A stretch of DNA of 64,000 nucleotides from Liriodendron chinense. Its lineage: Eukaryota; Streptophyta; Magnoliopsida; Magnoliales; Magnoliaceae. A program made the translations under genes and the position numbers. The stretch covers positions 1,178,001-1,242,000 of the forward strand of contig ML058507.1 of the NCBI GenBank assembly GCA_003013855.2. The letters are read 5' to 3'. The notes beneath the pieces are model-generated. The model did not search any database, had not been told where the DNA came from, and saw nothing but the letters and a program-made list of their open reading frames with translations. Positions within the stretch are counted from its first letter, which is position 1. The number at the start of each line of letters is the position of its first letter. Shown here in pieces: positions 22,370-33,531 of this stretch.

Positions 22370-22859
22370 CTAAACCTCTCACTTTGGAAAGCTCAAAGAA
22401 GGCAATTCCTTTTTCCATTGCTAATGAAAAGAGAAGTTAATATTCAAGTTCTCCAAATGAGCAAGCTAGAAAGACGAGAGAGACAAAAGAGGAGAAAGAC
22501 CTCATATAGAAAAAGAACAATAGAACGTACCTATATTAAATGCAGCATCATGGTGGTTAGCAGTTTTCGATATTTTTCGATATAGAGAAGGTGCAAACGA
22601 TAAACAAGTTAATAGGACTACGCCATGTGGATCCACCTATTTGTCTTCCTATGTGAGAGATTTTCCATCTCATTCTAAATGTAAGCTATTGATAAACTAA
22701 ATGCTATCAAGTGGGAGGAGTTAGTATTGTTGGAGCTTTTAGAGAAAGTGGTTATTTGACATGGCATTGGAGCAGATGATCTTGTGTTCGAATTCTAGGA
22801 GTAGCAAATATGCCTCCATTAATATATTTTCCCACGAGTGGGGGTGTTTATAGTGTGAG
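22370..22859. other. Short non-coding stretch between elements
   Basis: I recognise no coding domain. The stretch continues across the 18-kb Tat element into 40995-41217, judged from the matching GTGAG flanks, so the two parts were once joined. It probably belongs to an older Gypsy 3' region ending at the polypurine tract near 41208. Confidence 0.5.
22855..22859. other. Target-site duplication GTGAG (left)
   Basis: Matches GTGAG at 40995-40999 exactly and immediately flanks the two LTR ends of the Tat element. Confidence 0.9.
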
Positions 22860-24904
22860 TGTTAGAACTGGAAAATGAACTCCAAGGACATTTTCTTGAA
22901 ATGTGGGTATTGTTGCTCTGGGGTTCTGAGTAATAGAAACATTCATAGACAATCACAAGCATTCACAAATGTACACAAGAAGAGATATCGCAAGGCGAAT
23001 TTTATTTCAGAGATCCTGAGATCTTGTACATTCCAGGCTGTGATCTAGTACGAGCCCTTAATTACATCGAATAATCGATGACCCTTGATTAAGAGGCAGA
23101 AGACTAGTCGGCAGGGATTATGGTCTTAGAGTTTGTGGTCGTAGAGACCTGTATTTGTTTTGCTTATGGACTGAACCATCTTTGTATTAGTCAGATGTCT
23201 ATGTCCCATATTTTGGCCGGAGATCCGGGATGAGACTATCAATCAGGGTTTATGACTGGGAAGGACGACTCTGGGCCCGTGCCTATCAATGTATAGACAG
23301 GTGACCTCGGGAATTCCACTCTACAGTTGTGTATACCTGCGTAGCCCAACCGACGGATGCCGTTTGAATGGGTAGGGCATCGACTGTTGTGTTGTGGCAG
23401 TTCATAACAATTATTTTGTAGTGAATTGAAACTCTTTGGTATGGTTTATCGTGATAACCATAGTTCCGTTTGTCTAGTTTTCGACCCAAATCGGATCACA
23501 TCTTTACAATAGATATGAATGATGACATATTTGCATAGTTCTGGATGTTGGCAGCTCCTTTTCGAGAAGTCATTTCATTCAATGCATTGAACTGGGTCAA
23601 ACTTCGAAGATATGCAATTCTGCTCATTGTTAGAGAGCCCGGAACGTCCATTTGACCATTCCATTGCGTCTGTAATGCTCGAAATACCAAAAATAGGCTC
23701 AAGCGGCATTTGAAAACACTTAAGATTGAGTCTGGTGCACCCATGAACTTGTTCTGGAATTGGCTGATTTTTTGGGTGCATGGGACTTAATTTATTGGTG
23801 CGTTGGCTCCAACACACCTTCAAATTAAATGCCTGATTTTTGTTGAATTTACGGATGCGTGGGACAATTTTCGGGTGCGTTGGGGTCCAATGCACCCTGA
23901 AAATACAAGTCCAAATTATGTTGAATTTTCGGGTGCGTCGAGCTATTTTCGGGTGCGTGCCCACACTTATGATTTTTATAATTCGGACCTACGGTGGTAT
24001 TGGTCTGAGTGATCTTCCGACGGATGATCGGAAAGGAATTCCGGTGACCGGGAAAGTTTTTTGACGGTCGGAAAAGGATTCCGGCGAGGGTTTCCGGTGG
24101 TAAATCCCAAATACTCAAGGGATAATGGCTCTCTCTCTCTCTCTTAATCTGTTAATCTGCACAAATGAACAGTGGGAGGGGGTATTTATACCAGAAAATA
24201 CCGGACAGCGACCAATGAGGGGCTGCCACGTACGGCGCATCCCATAAAGTCTTTGACGCACCCCCAAATGGGCACGTGGGAGCTCCGACGCACCCCAAAA
24301 TGATATTTTGAAAAGTGCTGATTTTATGGGTGCGTCGAGCTATTTTTTTGGTGCATTGGAGTCCAATGCATCCAAAAAATGCTATGCTGGTTCTTGGTGA
24401 TTTTATGGGTGCGTCGAGCTATTTTATGGACACGCTGGACGATTTTTGGATGCGTCAAGGTCCAATGCACCCTGAAATTGCAGTTTCATATTTTCTGAAT
24501 TTATGGATGCGTCAAGCTATTTTTTAGATGCGTCAGAGCTGAAATACATCCCGAAATGCTTTTGAATTTTCATGAATTTAAGGGTGCGTTGGGCTGAATA
24601 AATGGGTGCGCTTGACATACTGATGTTTTGTAAAATTGGGTTTTGCGAAACGAAGGGCTTGCGGGGCTCGCTTCTTGGCGAATCGTCATGCACTGCTTAT
24701 CATAATTCATAAAGAAGGTGTCTGCCTGATTCTGGACGGTTTTGATCACGGTGATTCATGGGGCCCACCGGAAAAAATGGCTAAGTACTGGATCCTTTAC
24801 AAATCTTGATATTTGGGTGCGTCGGATGGTATTTAGTGGGATTTCCTCGAAGCACGTGCCCAGTTGATTTGTTTTAGAGGGTACTAACTTTTGGGACCCC
24901 AATA
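22860..24904 (-). repeat. 3' LTR of Tat element 2
   Basis: On the plus strand it starts TGTTAGAACTGG and ends GGGACCCCAATA (right LTR: CCCAACA), 2045 bp. Minus-strand TATA (GGTATAAATACCCCC) near 24178-24192. Compared with the right LTR (1938 bp) it has an extra stretch near 23800-23930 that repeats the 'gggtgcgt' theme. Confidence 0.92.
23930..24620 (+). repeat. GGTGCGTCGAGC-type degenerate repeats in the LTR
   Basis: Words of the form 'gggtgcgtcgagctatttt' recur (for example near 23930, 24330, 24408 and 24506), separated by AT-rich spacers. They also occur in the right LTR (about 39980-40690). The same 'gacgcaccc/gggtgcgtc' core builds the hairpin array at 25141-25577. Confidence 0.85.
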
Positions 24905-25039
24905 GCTGCATCTCCGGTGCGTTGCGATGGACCTACGACCGTTCAATGCAACGCATCGGATTCCCGGGTCCACACTATAAATAGATAAGATAGCCTGATT
25001 TTCTTTCATTCCTTGCTTTTTACTGTGCATTCGCTCTGC

Positions 25040-25580
25040 ATTTGACGCACCCAAATATTCGCCAACGCACCCTTTTATTGTCGCCAGGGCATCCAAAAAA
25101 GGTCGAGCGCACCCTTTTATTTCAAATATTTGGATTTTTGGGGTGCGTCAAGCGTGACGCACCCAAATAATGACTTGGTGAAATTTCGATTTTAAGGGTG
25201 CATTGTACTCAACGCACCTAAGTATTCGAACTTGGTTGAATTTTGGAATTTTAAGGGTGCATTGGGCTTAACGCACCCTTCGTCGTAAGTTGGGGAAACC
25301 CTTAAATTTTAAGGGTGCGTCACGCTTGACGCACCCAAATATTGTACTTGGGAAAAATGACTGAATTTCGAGGTGCGTCGGACGTGACGCACCTATGTAT
25401 TGAACTTAGACCGATTATAATGTTTTAGGGTGCGTTGGGCCCCACGCACCCAGATATTCAGTCAAAACATTTTTGGCATTTTGGGGTGCGTTGGGCCTAG
25501 CGCACCCAGATATTTGACTTTGTATCTTTTTGCGAAATTTGGATTATTTTAAGGGGTGCGTTGGGTCCGACGCACCCAGT
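25040..25580. repeat. Tandem array of eight hairpins (GGGTGCGTC..GACGCACCC)
   Basis: Imperfect 24-base palindromes start at 25141, 25196, 25255, 25313, 25371, 25428, 25484 and 25554. Their spacing is 55-70 bases and the spacers vary and are AT-rich. The first is perfect (10-base arms, loop agcg). Half-units precede it from 25043. Paired changes keep pairing in places: the fifth has aggtgcgtc with gacgcacct, A opposite T at both outer ends. The array sits just inside the 3' LTR, ahead of the antisense genes. Roles in antisense transcription, RNA structure or replication are only possibilities. Confidence 0.9.
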
Positions 25581-25996
25581 TTTCAGGACTTGGAATTTTC
25601 TCGTTTCTGGGGCTCTTTCATGTGTAAATTTGGCCCAACACTGCCCATCATATCCACATTTTGGGTGGGCAAAGCTATTCCCGTGGTGACAGGGATCGTT
25701 ACTTTAATGGATATGGGGTCCCGCACTTCCATCTTAAAATCTCATGTGCATTCATTGTTATCCGGAAGCTGTGTCGGGTCTCACATACTTTAAATCTTGG
25801 GCTATGCTTGGCTAAAAATGGCATTTTCTGGGAATTATAATGATTAATTTAGATAGAGTTTAGACGTACCTGCGCATGCCTCCGTTGACTTTGGATCTAA
25901 TGCAAATAATCTTCATATGCTTCCTTTCTTTACTCCTTTTTATCGAATTGCCTGGGTTCTCAAATCGGGTTGTTAGTCTTGTTTTTCCAGCAGACA

Positions 25997-26623
25997 ATGG
26001 TTGTAACTCGTGCCTCCTTACGTGCGGCTCATGACTGCTTGCAATGGCTCTTTGACTCCCTCAACCGTCTGGAAGCTTGCTCATCCCTCCATGTTCAGTA
26101 TGATGAGGTGTCCGAGGCTTTATCCAGACTTGGTGTAGATTCTCGTCCCATACTACAGGCTATCCAGAATGTTTCACTTATGGCCTTCATTTTTTATGAG
26201 CACAGAGAAGCCATACTTGATTTCATTGGCAACTCGTCGTTCCCAGAAGAGCTGGCGCTCCTTGAGGCGGCGGAGCCTCCCTTGGCTGATTCTTTCTTGG
26301 CCTTATTGAGCCGGCTTAACTCCTTAAAGAGGGAGAAAAGGGAGAAGAGACTATTCCTGGCTTGGGCTGTCCCACTGGCGGAGGCCGAGTTTCCAGATCA
26401 TCGCGCCAGCATCTGGAGAATGATCAGAGAGGCCTTGAGGGAATACGACAGACTTGCGATCGATATCTCCATCGTGAGGAACTGGACCAATGCCGAACAC
26501 TTGAACTTCGACTTTGTGCAGCAATGCATCTCCTACCTGATGGACCTGATTTCTAAGGAAGCGCGGGTCCAGGCGAAGGTGGACGAGTTGAAGGATCGGA
26601 TTCTTCCGCTACTGCAAGATTGA
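25997..26623 (+). CDS. Antisense extra ORF 1 of the Tat element, unknown function
   Basis: This is an open frame of 208 codons from MVVTRASLRAAHD to PLLQD. An upstream in-frame ATG at 25970 is possible, but MVVTRAS after an AT-rich leader looks the better start. The protein appears mainly helical, with runs such as SRLNSLKREKREKRLFLAWA and EARVQAKVDELKDRILPLL that could form coiled coils. I see no catalytic motif, signal peptide or membrane segment. It runs opposite to gag-pol, in the same direction as the PMD gene downstream, and is uninterrupted while neighbouring frames are broken. It could be an exon of a larger antisense transcript or a separate gene. I do not recognise its family. Confidence 0.6.
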   Translation: MVVTRASLRAAHDCLQWLFDSLNRLEACSSLHVQYDEVSEALSRLGVDSRPILQAIQNVSLMAFIFYEHREAILDFIGNSSFPEELALLEAAEPPLADSFLALLSRLNSLKREKREKRLFLAWAVPLAEAEFPDHRASIWRMIREALREYDRLAIDISIVRNWTNAEHLNFDFVQQCISYLMDLISKEARVQAKVDELKDRILPLLQD

Positions 26624-27014
26624 GATCCTTTTCTGTCCATGGGGAGGGGGCCCCGCAATTTTGTGTCATCTTGTGACAAACTCTAACTGTAACATTTAAA
26701 CAATTGATATGACAGTCCAAATATTCTGGGCCTGTCTCAGTTAATGAATGATGATTATGTTGTTTTTCTCTTTCTTTTATTCGTTCTTGTTTATACGTGA
26801 TGATGATGTCGTGGTTATGAATGTTGTCGTGCTATTTCCTTCTTTGCCAGTTCGAATGCATTTTACTATGACCTTGATTCGTTTATTGGTGCTCGTGCCT
26901 CCTTTGCCTGCTACTTTGCATCCTCTTGAACTTTGAGAGTGTCGATTTCTTTTGTGTGCATTTTCTCTTACTTTGAGCTATATCTAAGCTTTTCGTGTGC
27001 CGTCGCAGATTGTG
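26624..27014. other. Spacer between antisense frames
   Basis: T-rich non-coding DNA of 390 bp. It ends 'gtgccgtcgcag' directly before the ATG context of the PMD gene, which could be a splice acceptor, so part of this stretch may be an intron (inference). Confidence 0.5.
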
Positions 27015-28249
27015 ATGGCTAGCGACCCCTCTGAGGCTGGTCCTTTGGGTCCTCCATTGACTCCATCAAAGCGCAAACGGGCGGCTTCGAAGAACGCCAT
27101 TCGCCCGTTTGATCAGAATCCCCAATAGTTTCTGCCCCTGAAAACTTTCAACTTCTATGAACGTATACTAACGCTGTCCAAGGACATGCAAAAGAAGATT
27201 CTCTGTGATCGGGTTGTGCCACCTCCTCCAGACAGGGGTACACAGGAACAGTGGGACATTTGCTTTGCTCCTTTGTGGGGTTTCCGAAGTGACGGGACAA
27301 CGGGTTCCGAAGAGGGCGAGGCGAGTCCGTTGGCCCTCGCCCAATCTACTAGACGCGGTCGCCCAAAGAGGGCCGACAAGGGCACGAAACAGGTATACCT
27401 AGAGAAGCAGACCAGGTCTAAGTCTGACAAAATGAAGATCGTTTGGTCAACTGTAAAGCTAGTCACTTCTCCTCTTGCTATTCGGAACCCTTATACGCGA
27501 GGGTACATTAGGTCCACTAGAAGTTTCCAGCGGCATCGCTCTCTTCCCAGTATCGAGCCTGCAGATGTGTGCCGCGCAAATTCTTTTTTTAGCGTGGAAA
27601 CGTGGACAGGTACTCCTGGGCCTTTTCTCAGCTGTTCCCTGTCTGAGAATGGTAGATGTCAAGCTGTCTTGGACCCAAAGATTATGATATTTTTAGAGCC
27701 GAAACAGGACCCCCATCGGCCTTTCCCAACACACTACTTTGAGACCCTTCGGCAAAGGTTTCATCACCTGGGAGATACAGAAATCTGGTTATCGGGCGCA
27801 TTCCGGACCCGAGGTCATTTGATCGCTCATCCCGGATATGAAGCGTGGGCGAACCGGATTTTGAAACGTCATAGGGAGGCCTTGAAAGCGGTAGGCCGGC
27901 CTCTTTAAGGCTATTGCGGCGACCTTGAGTTACTTTTGCTGCGAACCGTGGGTCTACAAGGAGTTTCTGAACCACTGGTGCTCTATCACCAACACATTTC
28001 ATTTGCCGTATGGAGAGATGAGCATCTCACTATGGGACTTGAACCATATCGCTGGTCTCCCGATTCGCGGAGGATATACGATGAGTGGGTTTCGGGCGAT
28101 GAGGAGCTGTCTCGGAAGAAAAAGGTGGTGAGCGAAGGCTTCTTCTCCCCGGCTTGTTATGAGCTATTTGCTGAGCTTCCGCAATTCTGGGCTTTCAAGG
28201 ATAAACTTCCCTTCGAAGACTGGTTGGTTTATTTCAGCCATGGCTTAGA

Positions 28250-28332
28250 GTAAGCACTTAACTGCGAGTTATATGTCATTATTTTGTTCCGTCTTTCTCT
28301 CTTCCATTAATGCTTTGTTTTCTTCATTTCAG
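28250..28332 (+). other. Intron 1 of the PMD gene
   Basis: Donor 'gtaagc' after ...HGLE; acceptor 'cttcatttcag' before the LDYAAYDED stretch. 83 bases, T-rich. The protein reads across the splice. Confidence 0.75.
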
Positions 28333-30508
28333 TCTGGATTATGCGGCTTATGACGAAGACCTCGGGGATAAAGCCTTTTTAGAGAATCGAATGAAGGAAA
28401 ACTTCCCCCGTCCCAACAAGTTATCCCCGACCTGTGAGCTAGCCGGCTTCTTGGCGTACTGGTTGAGTTGCGTGGTCTTGCCGAGCTCAAAACAAGCTGA
28501 CAGTGTGAGGGTGTCCTGTTTTGCCGTCACAGGGGCCTTGGCTAATGGCCACTGTTACGCAATAGCTCCCGCCGTATTATGTTCTCTTTATCGGGCTTTC
28601 GATTATTTTATTAGCAATACGGACCGGGCTGCCTTCGGTATGAAATAGGCTTACTGCGGATGGCATTTCTTGTCCGGATGGCTCGAAGTGTATTTCCCCT
28701 AGGTATATGGTATCGAGTCCGAGGATTATCTTCAGCGAGGGGTGGTCCCATTATACTTTTTCCAAAAGCGGAAGATGGTAGGGCAAAACTTGAACACCGT
28801 CAAGGAGAGGATTGCTAGATACGATAATGTCCACTTTTTCCACTTCTCGGGCACCCGGAGCAAAGATTCTATATTGTGTACGGACGATGACAGCATAGAC
28901 CACAATGAACGCTCATTCCTGATAGCCATCCGCTCGTCCTCGCTTCCTTTACGTGAGGGGTTGGAGTTCTGGAGGGAGCCGTACTACCCCAACCGTTTCG
29001 CTCGTCAATTTGGATATGATCAAGGAGTACCCGCCACATTGGAGCCGGTGACTCGTGAGCAGCGAGCATATGGCATCGGGCCTATCCATTGGAAATGGAT
29101 GTGGCGACAACTTCTGCTGACTGGGACCGGTTGCTCTTTTGCCATCCTTGGTACGAGGAGTGTCACTGGCGCATCTTTCGGGTGGATGAGATGGTGGGCT
29201 CACCAGTATACATTGATCTGGAATGGTCATCATGTTACTGATCCCGTCTTTGTTACGCCTCCGATCGTTAGCCCAGCTCCTACCGATGGACTAGGGTACG
29301 TGGCAGAGCATCTTCATCAGCCTGTTGTACAGGGTACTCAAAGGCTAATGACTTCGATGAATGTGATAATTGATCACGAGTAGCCCGAGCATACCCTAGA
29401 AGGTTGGGTTGTGTACGGGGAAAGGAGTATAGTGCAGGAGGGGCCAGAGTTCCCATCTCTTGGACCCATTGATGAGGCGTATCAGGGTGGTGATGCTCCC
29501 AGGGGTAACCACGATCAAAATGATGGGGATGGTGATGATGACAATGGCAGTGAGGGTCGTGATGATGGCGGTGCTGGTGGTGGAGACGACGGCGATGATG
29601 GTGGTGATGATGAGACGCCACTTGAGCGGACTGGTCCTCGGGTGAAGACTGCTCATCGTACTTCGGTAGTTGATGGAGGGAAGAACATTACCGAGATGTG
29701 TAAGAGGTATGATGAAGAGCGATTACATAAACGAATTTTTGAGGTTGTTGGTGGCACTCTGATTGGTGACGCGGGTGCAGTCAGGGAAGAGGGTGAGCTG
29801 AGCCTTCAGGAGAATTTGAGCAGGGATCGTCATACTGGAGAAGGCAATGATGATGAACCGATATATGACAAGCTTGTCCCTAAGGTGGATGTTGAAGCGG
29901 TTTTCATGGACTTGGATGACGAGGTGCCGACTGACACTGTTCTTATCTCCGATATCCCCATGGCTGAAGCTGCAGATGACCTGGGTCTTGTTCATGAAAC
30001 GACGACCACTACCGTTGTGGAGGTTACACCTCCCCCGTCCCTTTCCCGCGTTGAAGATATTGGGGTCAGGGATGTTGATTTAGCTTCTCGGAGCATTCCG
30101 GTTTCTGTCACTGCATCAAGTGTACCTGAACTTACCTCGGAAGCATCTCCGACTGTCGAACCTTCATCAGCTGAGCCTATTGTGGAAGCTGTTCCCATTG
30201 TTGGACCGTCATTAGCTGAGCCTATCGGGGAGGTTTCCCATGGGGTTGAAGTTTCTGGTATAGGAACAAGTGCATCGGAACGTGCCACGAAAACTCTTCC
30301 TACTGTTGTACCGTCGTCAGTTGAACCCGTTGCGGAACCCCTTCCTGTTACCATGCCAACATCTGACACCAACGTTCCTGAGGTCGTAGTGCCATCTTCT
30401 CCGAAACTACCTGAGCCGTGACCGAGGGGATTGCTGAACTTGCCCCAGTGTTGCCTATGCCTACTGCCTCGACTAACGCGCCTGCTGTTGACATTCTTGA
30501 AGCCACTG

Positions 30509-30591
30509 GTATATTACTTGTCTTCACCACTTTGACTATCTTTTTCCTTACTAAGGCCTCTTTATACTGACTTTACCATTTCTTTTATCAG
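30509..30591 (+). other. Intron 2 of the PMD gene
   Basis: Donor 'gtatat' and acceptor 'cttttatcag' before GCPVHAL-like coding (AAPVHALAPVALPEEF). Also 83 bases. Its presence in an RNA-copied element is discussed in the findings. Confidence 0.72.
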
Positions 30592-31294
30592 CGGCCGCTC
30601 CTGTTCATGCTTTAGCCCCCGTCGCCTTGCCCGAGGAATTCATTTCTTCTCTTCGAGGACTGTCAAAGGTGAAGGCGGACCTTTTGAAGAGTCTTCTAAT
30701 GAACATCGCCGCCTCTCTAAAGAATATGGATGCATGGTCCATTTTGGATGAAGGGCTGCAGGCGCTTGAATGCAACGCTGCATGGCTCGGGATTGACGTC
30801 TCTTTAATGATCAACCATGTAGTCCTGTTCAGGGAAGGCACGACACAACTCAGCGAGGTGAGACACTTCAGAGTCGATCCTTCTATTGAGGAGAGGCGCG
30901 GTCATTTGCAGTCCCTCCTGCCAAAGCTTGAGTTGTGCGAGGCAGATATAACTGCGATGAGGCGTGACTGGCAAGATGCCACCGTCAGGCATTAGGGAGC
31001 CACAGGTCGGCTGGCAGAGATAGACAATGAGATAGCATGGCTGCAAGCTGAACCCTCCGTTGTTCACCTCAATCTCTCAAAATTTGGCAATCAGAAGGCT
31101 CGTGTGCAATTATCTGTCGAAAAGCGTGAGGCCGAACGTAACACTATACGAAATCAGGTCACAGAACTGAGAGAGTTCCTTCAAAGCGTCCCCGATCCTG
31201 TACAGGTCTTAGCCGCGGCGGAGGCAACACAGAGGGCAACTCAGGAGTCTGTAATTCATTTGCTAGAACAATGTTTAAGAAATTTGAACGGTTA

Positions 31295-31754
31295 AGCTTT
31301 GTGATTGTTTCATTCTGTAATTTTGTGGAGATACGTTGTGACAGTAATGTTGTAATGATATGTATACTATTCATGTGATCGTGCTATGTGTTTTTATCTA
31401 CTTAAGACTTCTTTCATTTGAGTTTGGATTTGAATATAATGTAGATTATTTTGGATGGAATGTCCCCTTGTCAGGACTTAAACCTATATTTATGCGGAAT
31501 GGGTGTGCCCGAGCCTTGATCTTAAGGTCCATCTTTTCATTCTAATTCTTGATAACCTCGGATCGGGCGGGGTGGCGACGCCTGATACGTCTCGGGTTTC
31601 AATGACTTTCCTGATGCCTGTGCAAACACACGGAACAAATGATTAGTATCTGTAATTGTAAGCATTGATTACCGCATGGTATCATTTCTTTTGATGTTTG
31701 TCTATTACACTTTCCCTCTAGCGGGGCGTTCACAAATCACAATGGTATTCTCTG
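31295..31754. other. Convergent gap between PMD gene and pol
   Basis: This T-rich stretch holds the 3' ends of the antisense PMD gene and of the minus-strand pol. It includes AATATAATG-like words that could serve polyadenylation. No gene seen. Confidence 0.5.
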
Positions 31755-32993
31755 TCAAGTATAATATCTTTTCAGGAATCGGCCATTCACCAACGAGCTG
31801 ATGCCTTGCCCCTTGCAATCGATCACTCGATAAGCTCCATTGGAGTATACTTTATCGACGATGCACACTGGATTCCACTTCGGGTCGAATTTACGTTTTG
31901 GGCCTTGAGCTAGCACCAGGCGTTTCATCATTAGCACCAAGTCGCCTCTTTTGAACGACCTACCGCGAACTCGTTTGTCGTATGAGGCTGAGATCTTTTT
32001 CTGATACATTTCGAGCTTTTGCTAAGCGGCCAATCTCTTTTCATCTAGATCATCTAGTTCGGTCATTCTGATCTAGGCATTGCGCTCGGTTGTCAGGGAG
32101 TGTCGAAGTGCGACCTGTAATGATTCAACCTGTATCTCCATCGGGACCACCGCCTCCGTGCCGTACACCAACGAGTAAGGTGTAGCTCGCGTGGCTATGC
32201 GGTGCGTGGTTCGATATGCCCATAATGCTTCGGGCAGACGCTTGTCCCAATCTTTCTTACTCTCTGCTACTGTCTTCTTTAAAATATTCACAATAGTCTT
32301 GTTAAAAGCTTCAGCCAGTCCATTTGCAGGAGGATAGTAAGGTGTTGAATAGCAGTGCTTGATCTTGAACTTTGTGCACAACTTGTTAATGGTAGCGTTC
32401 TTGAAGGGTGTTCCGTTGTCGGTGGTGATTTTCTTCGGAATACCATGTCGGTATAGTATGGTGTGGCGGATGAAACTTTCGACATGTTTTGCCTTCACGC
32501 TCTTAAGCGCGACTGCTTCGGCCCACTTGGAAAAGTAATCCGTCGCGGCTAAGATGTATTGGTGCCCCTGGGAAGAGGGCGGGCTGATCGGTCCAATCAC
32601 GTCCATGCCCCAGGCTGCAAAAGGCCAGGACATCACTGATTGATTTAACTCTTCCGGTGGCGAGTGTATGATATCTGCATGGATCTGGCACTGATGACAT
32701 TTCTTGACAAATTCTATCGCATCTTTCGTCATCGTGGGCCAATAATATCCCATGTGTCAGACACGGTGATGTAGGTTCCTGCCTCCTTAGTGGGAACCGC
32801 ATTCTCCTCCATGGGCTTCCTTTAACGTAGCATGTGCTTCATTCTGGTCCAAGCAGCACAACAATACTCCCTCATACGAGCGTTTGTAAAGGACGTCGTT
32901 CTGTAATATAAATGACCCAGCGCGTCTCCTGACCTGCGTGCGCATCTTGGGCTCTTCTGTTAAGAATCCATACTTCAAGTGGTCGACGAACAC
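31755..32993 (-). pseudogene. Tat integrase
   Basis: The zinc-binding part lies at 32787-32993 (LYKRSYEGVLLCCLDQNEAH). The core at 32073-32753 includes HQCQIHADIIHSPPEELN. Catalytic D, D and E are visible in WGMDVIGPI, KKITTDNGTPFKN and NGLAEAFNKTIVNI. The C-terminal piece at 31755-32009 contains GDLVLMMKRLV, AYRVIDCKG and the terminal GRFLKRYYT. Stops occur at the joints (after ..RNA near 32072, near 32025, and between zinc finger and core). The catalytic residues are intact but the frame is not. Confidence 0.87.
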
Positions 32994-33259
32994 CTTTTCC
33001 AGTCATTATCTTCTGTGATTTCGAAGCAACAGATGGGGTTTACGCTTGCTCCGCCACCACACAATACGACTGTCGGTAGGATTCTCCTTTCTTCGATTGT
33101 TACTTGAAGTGGGCTGCCTCCAGGGTTAGCCAAAGCAGTGGCCAGGCTGGCCAATGCGTCGGCCTGTATGTTCTCCTACCTTGGTATATGTGAAATGTTG
33201 CTGTTACGAAACTGGTCGAATAGTGACTGCGCTAGTTGGCAGAAAGGTGACAACTCAGG

Positions 33260-33510
33260 TTTGCGAACCTCATATTCTGTCGTCAACTATCCGATGACTA
33301 GCCTGGAGTCACCATAGATCTGTATTGCCTTGATTTGCATCTCTAATGCGAGCTGTAGCCCAATGATGAGGGCTTGATATTCTGCTTCATTGTTGGTGCA
33401 AGCTGGCATGATCGTAAATGAGTAGGGCAACAAATCTCCTTGTGGGCTGATAAATATAACCCCCGCTCTTACCCCTGTCGACCTGGAGGCTCCGTCAAAG
33501 TACATCTGCC
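33260..33510 (-). pseudogene. Second (archaeal-type) RNase H of the Tat element
   Basis: The frame MYFDGASRSTGVRAGVIFIS contains the first catalytic D; NNEAEYQALIIGLQLAL holds the E; and IYGDSRLVIG the second D. It ends at a stop after ..LVIG. A second RNase H between the usual RT-RNase H and integrase is the known mark of the Tat lineage. Confidence 0.85.
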
Positions 33511-33531
33511 AGAGTCATGGTTCTCCGACCA

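Larger units (their letters stand above)
27015..31294 (+). pseudogene. Plant mobile domain (PMD) gene, antisense in the Tat element, with introns
   Basis: Starts MASDPSEAGPLGPP with a basic KRKR patch. One stop (27126) interrupts a frame that otherwise runs to 27906. Near there and near 28080 the frame shifts. PMD hallmarks are NTFHLPYGEMSISLWDLNHI and GLPIRGGY (27980-28080), then PTCELAGFLAYWLS, RVSCFAVTGALANGHCYAIA and FLSGWLEVYFP (to 28700). Two clean introns of 83 bases show GT..AG ends (28250-28332, 30509-30591). From 28333 to 30421 a single frame has only three stops. It includes an acidic D/G-rich stretch (29510-29620) and V/P/S/E-rich repeats. The last exon is helical, probably coiled coil, ending at 31294. 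Such PMD proteins are relatives of transposon-derived plant proteins. The gene is now broken. Confidence 0.82.

Noticed and set aside
22780..22810. tRNA arm ('gtgttcgaattctagg')
   Set aside because: No matching acceptor stem or A box; common in decayed retrotransposon leaders.
25141..25577. CRISPR array
   Set aside because: The repeats are imperfect, spacers are similar and AT-rich, no cas genes exist, and the setting is a plant retrotransposon.
29280..29656. Histidine-rich minus-strand frames
   Set aside because: They are the shadow of the GAT-rich acidic stretch of the PMD gene on the plus strand.
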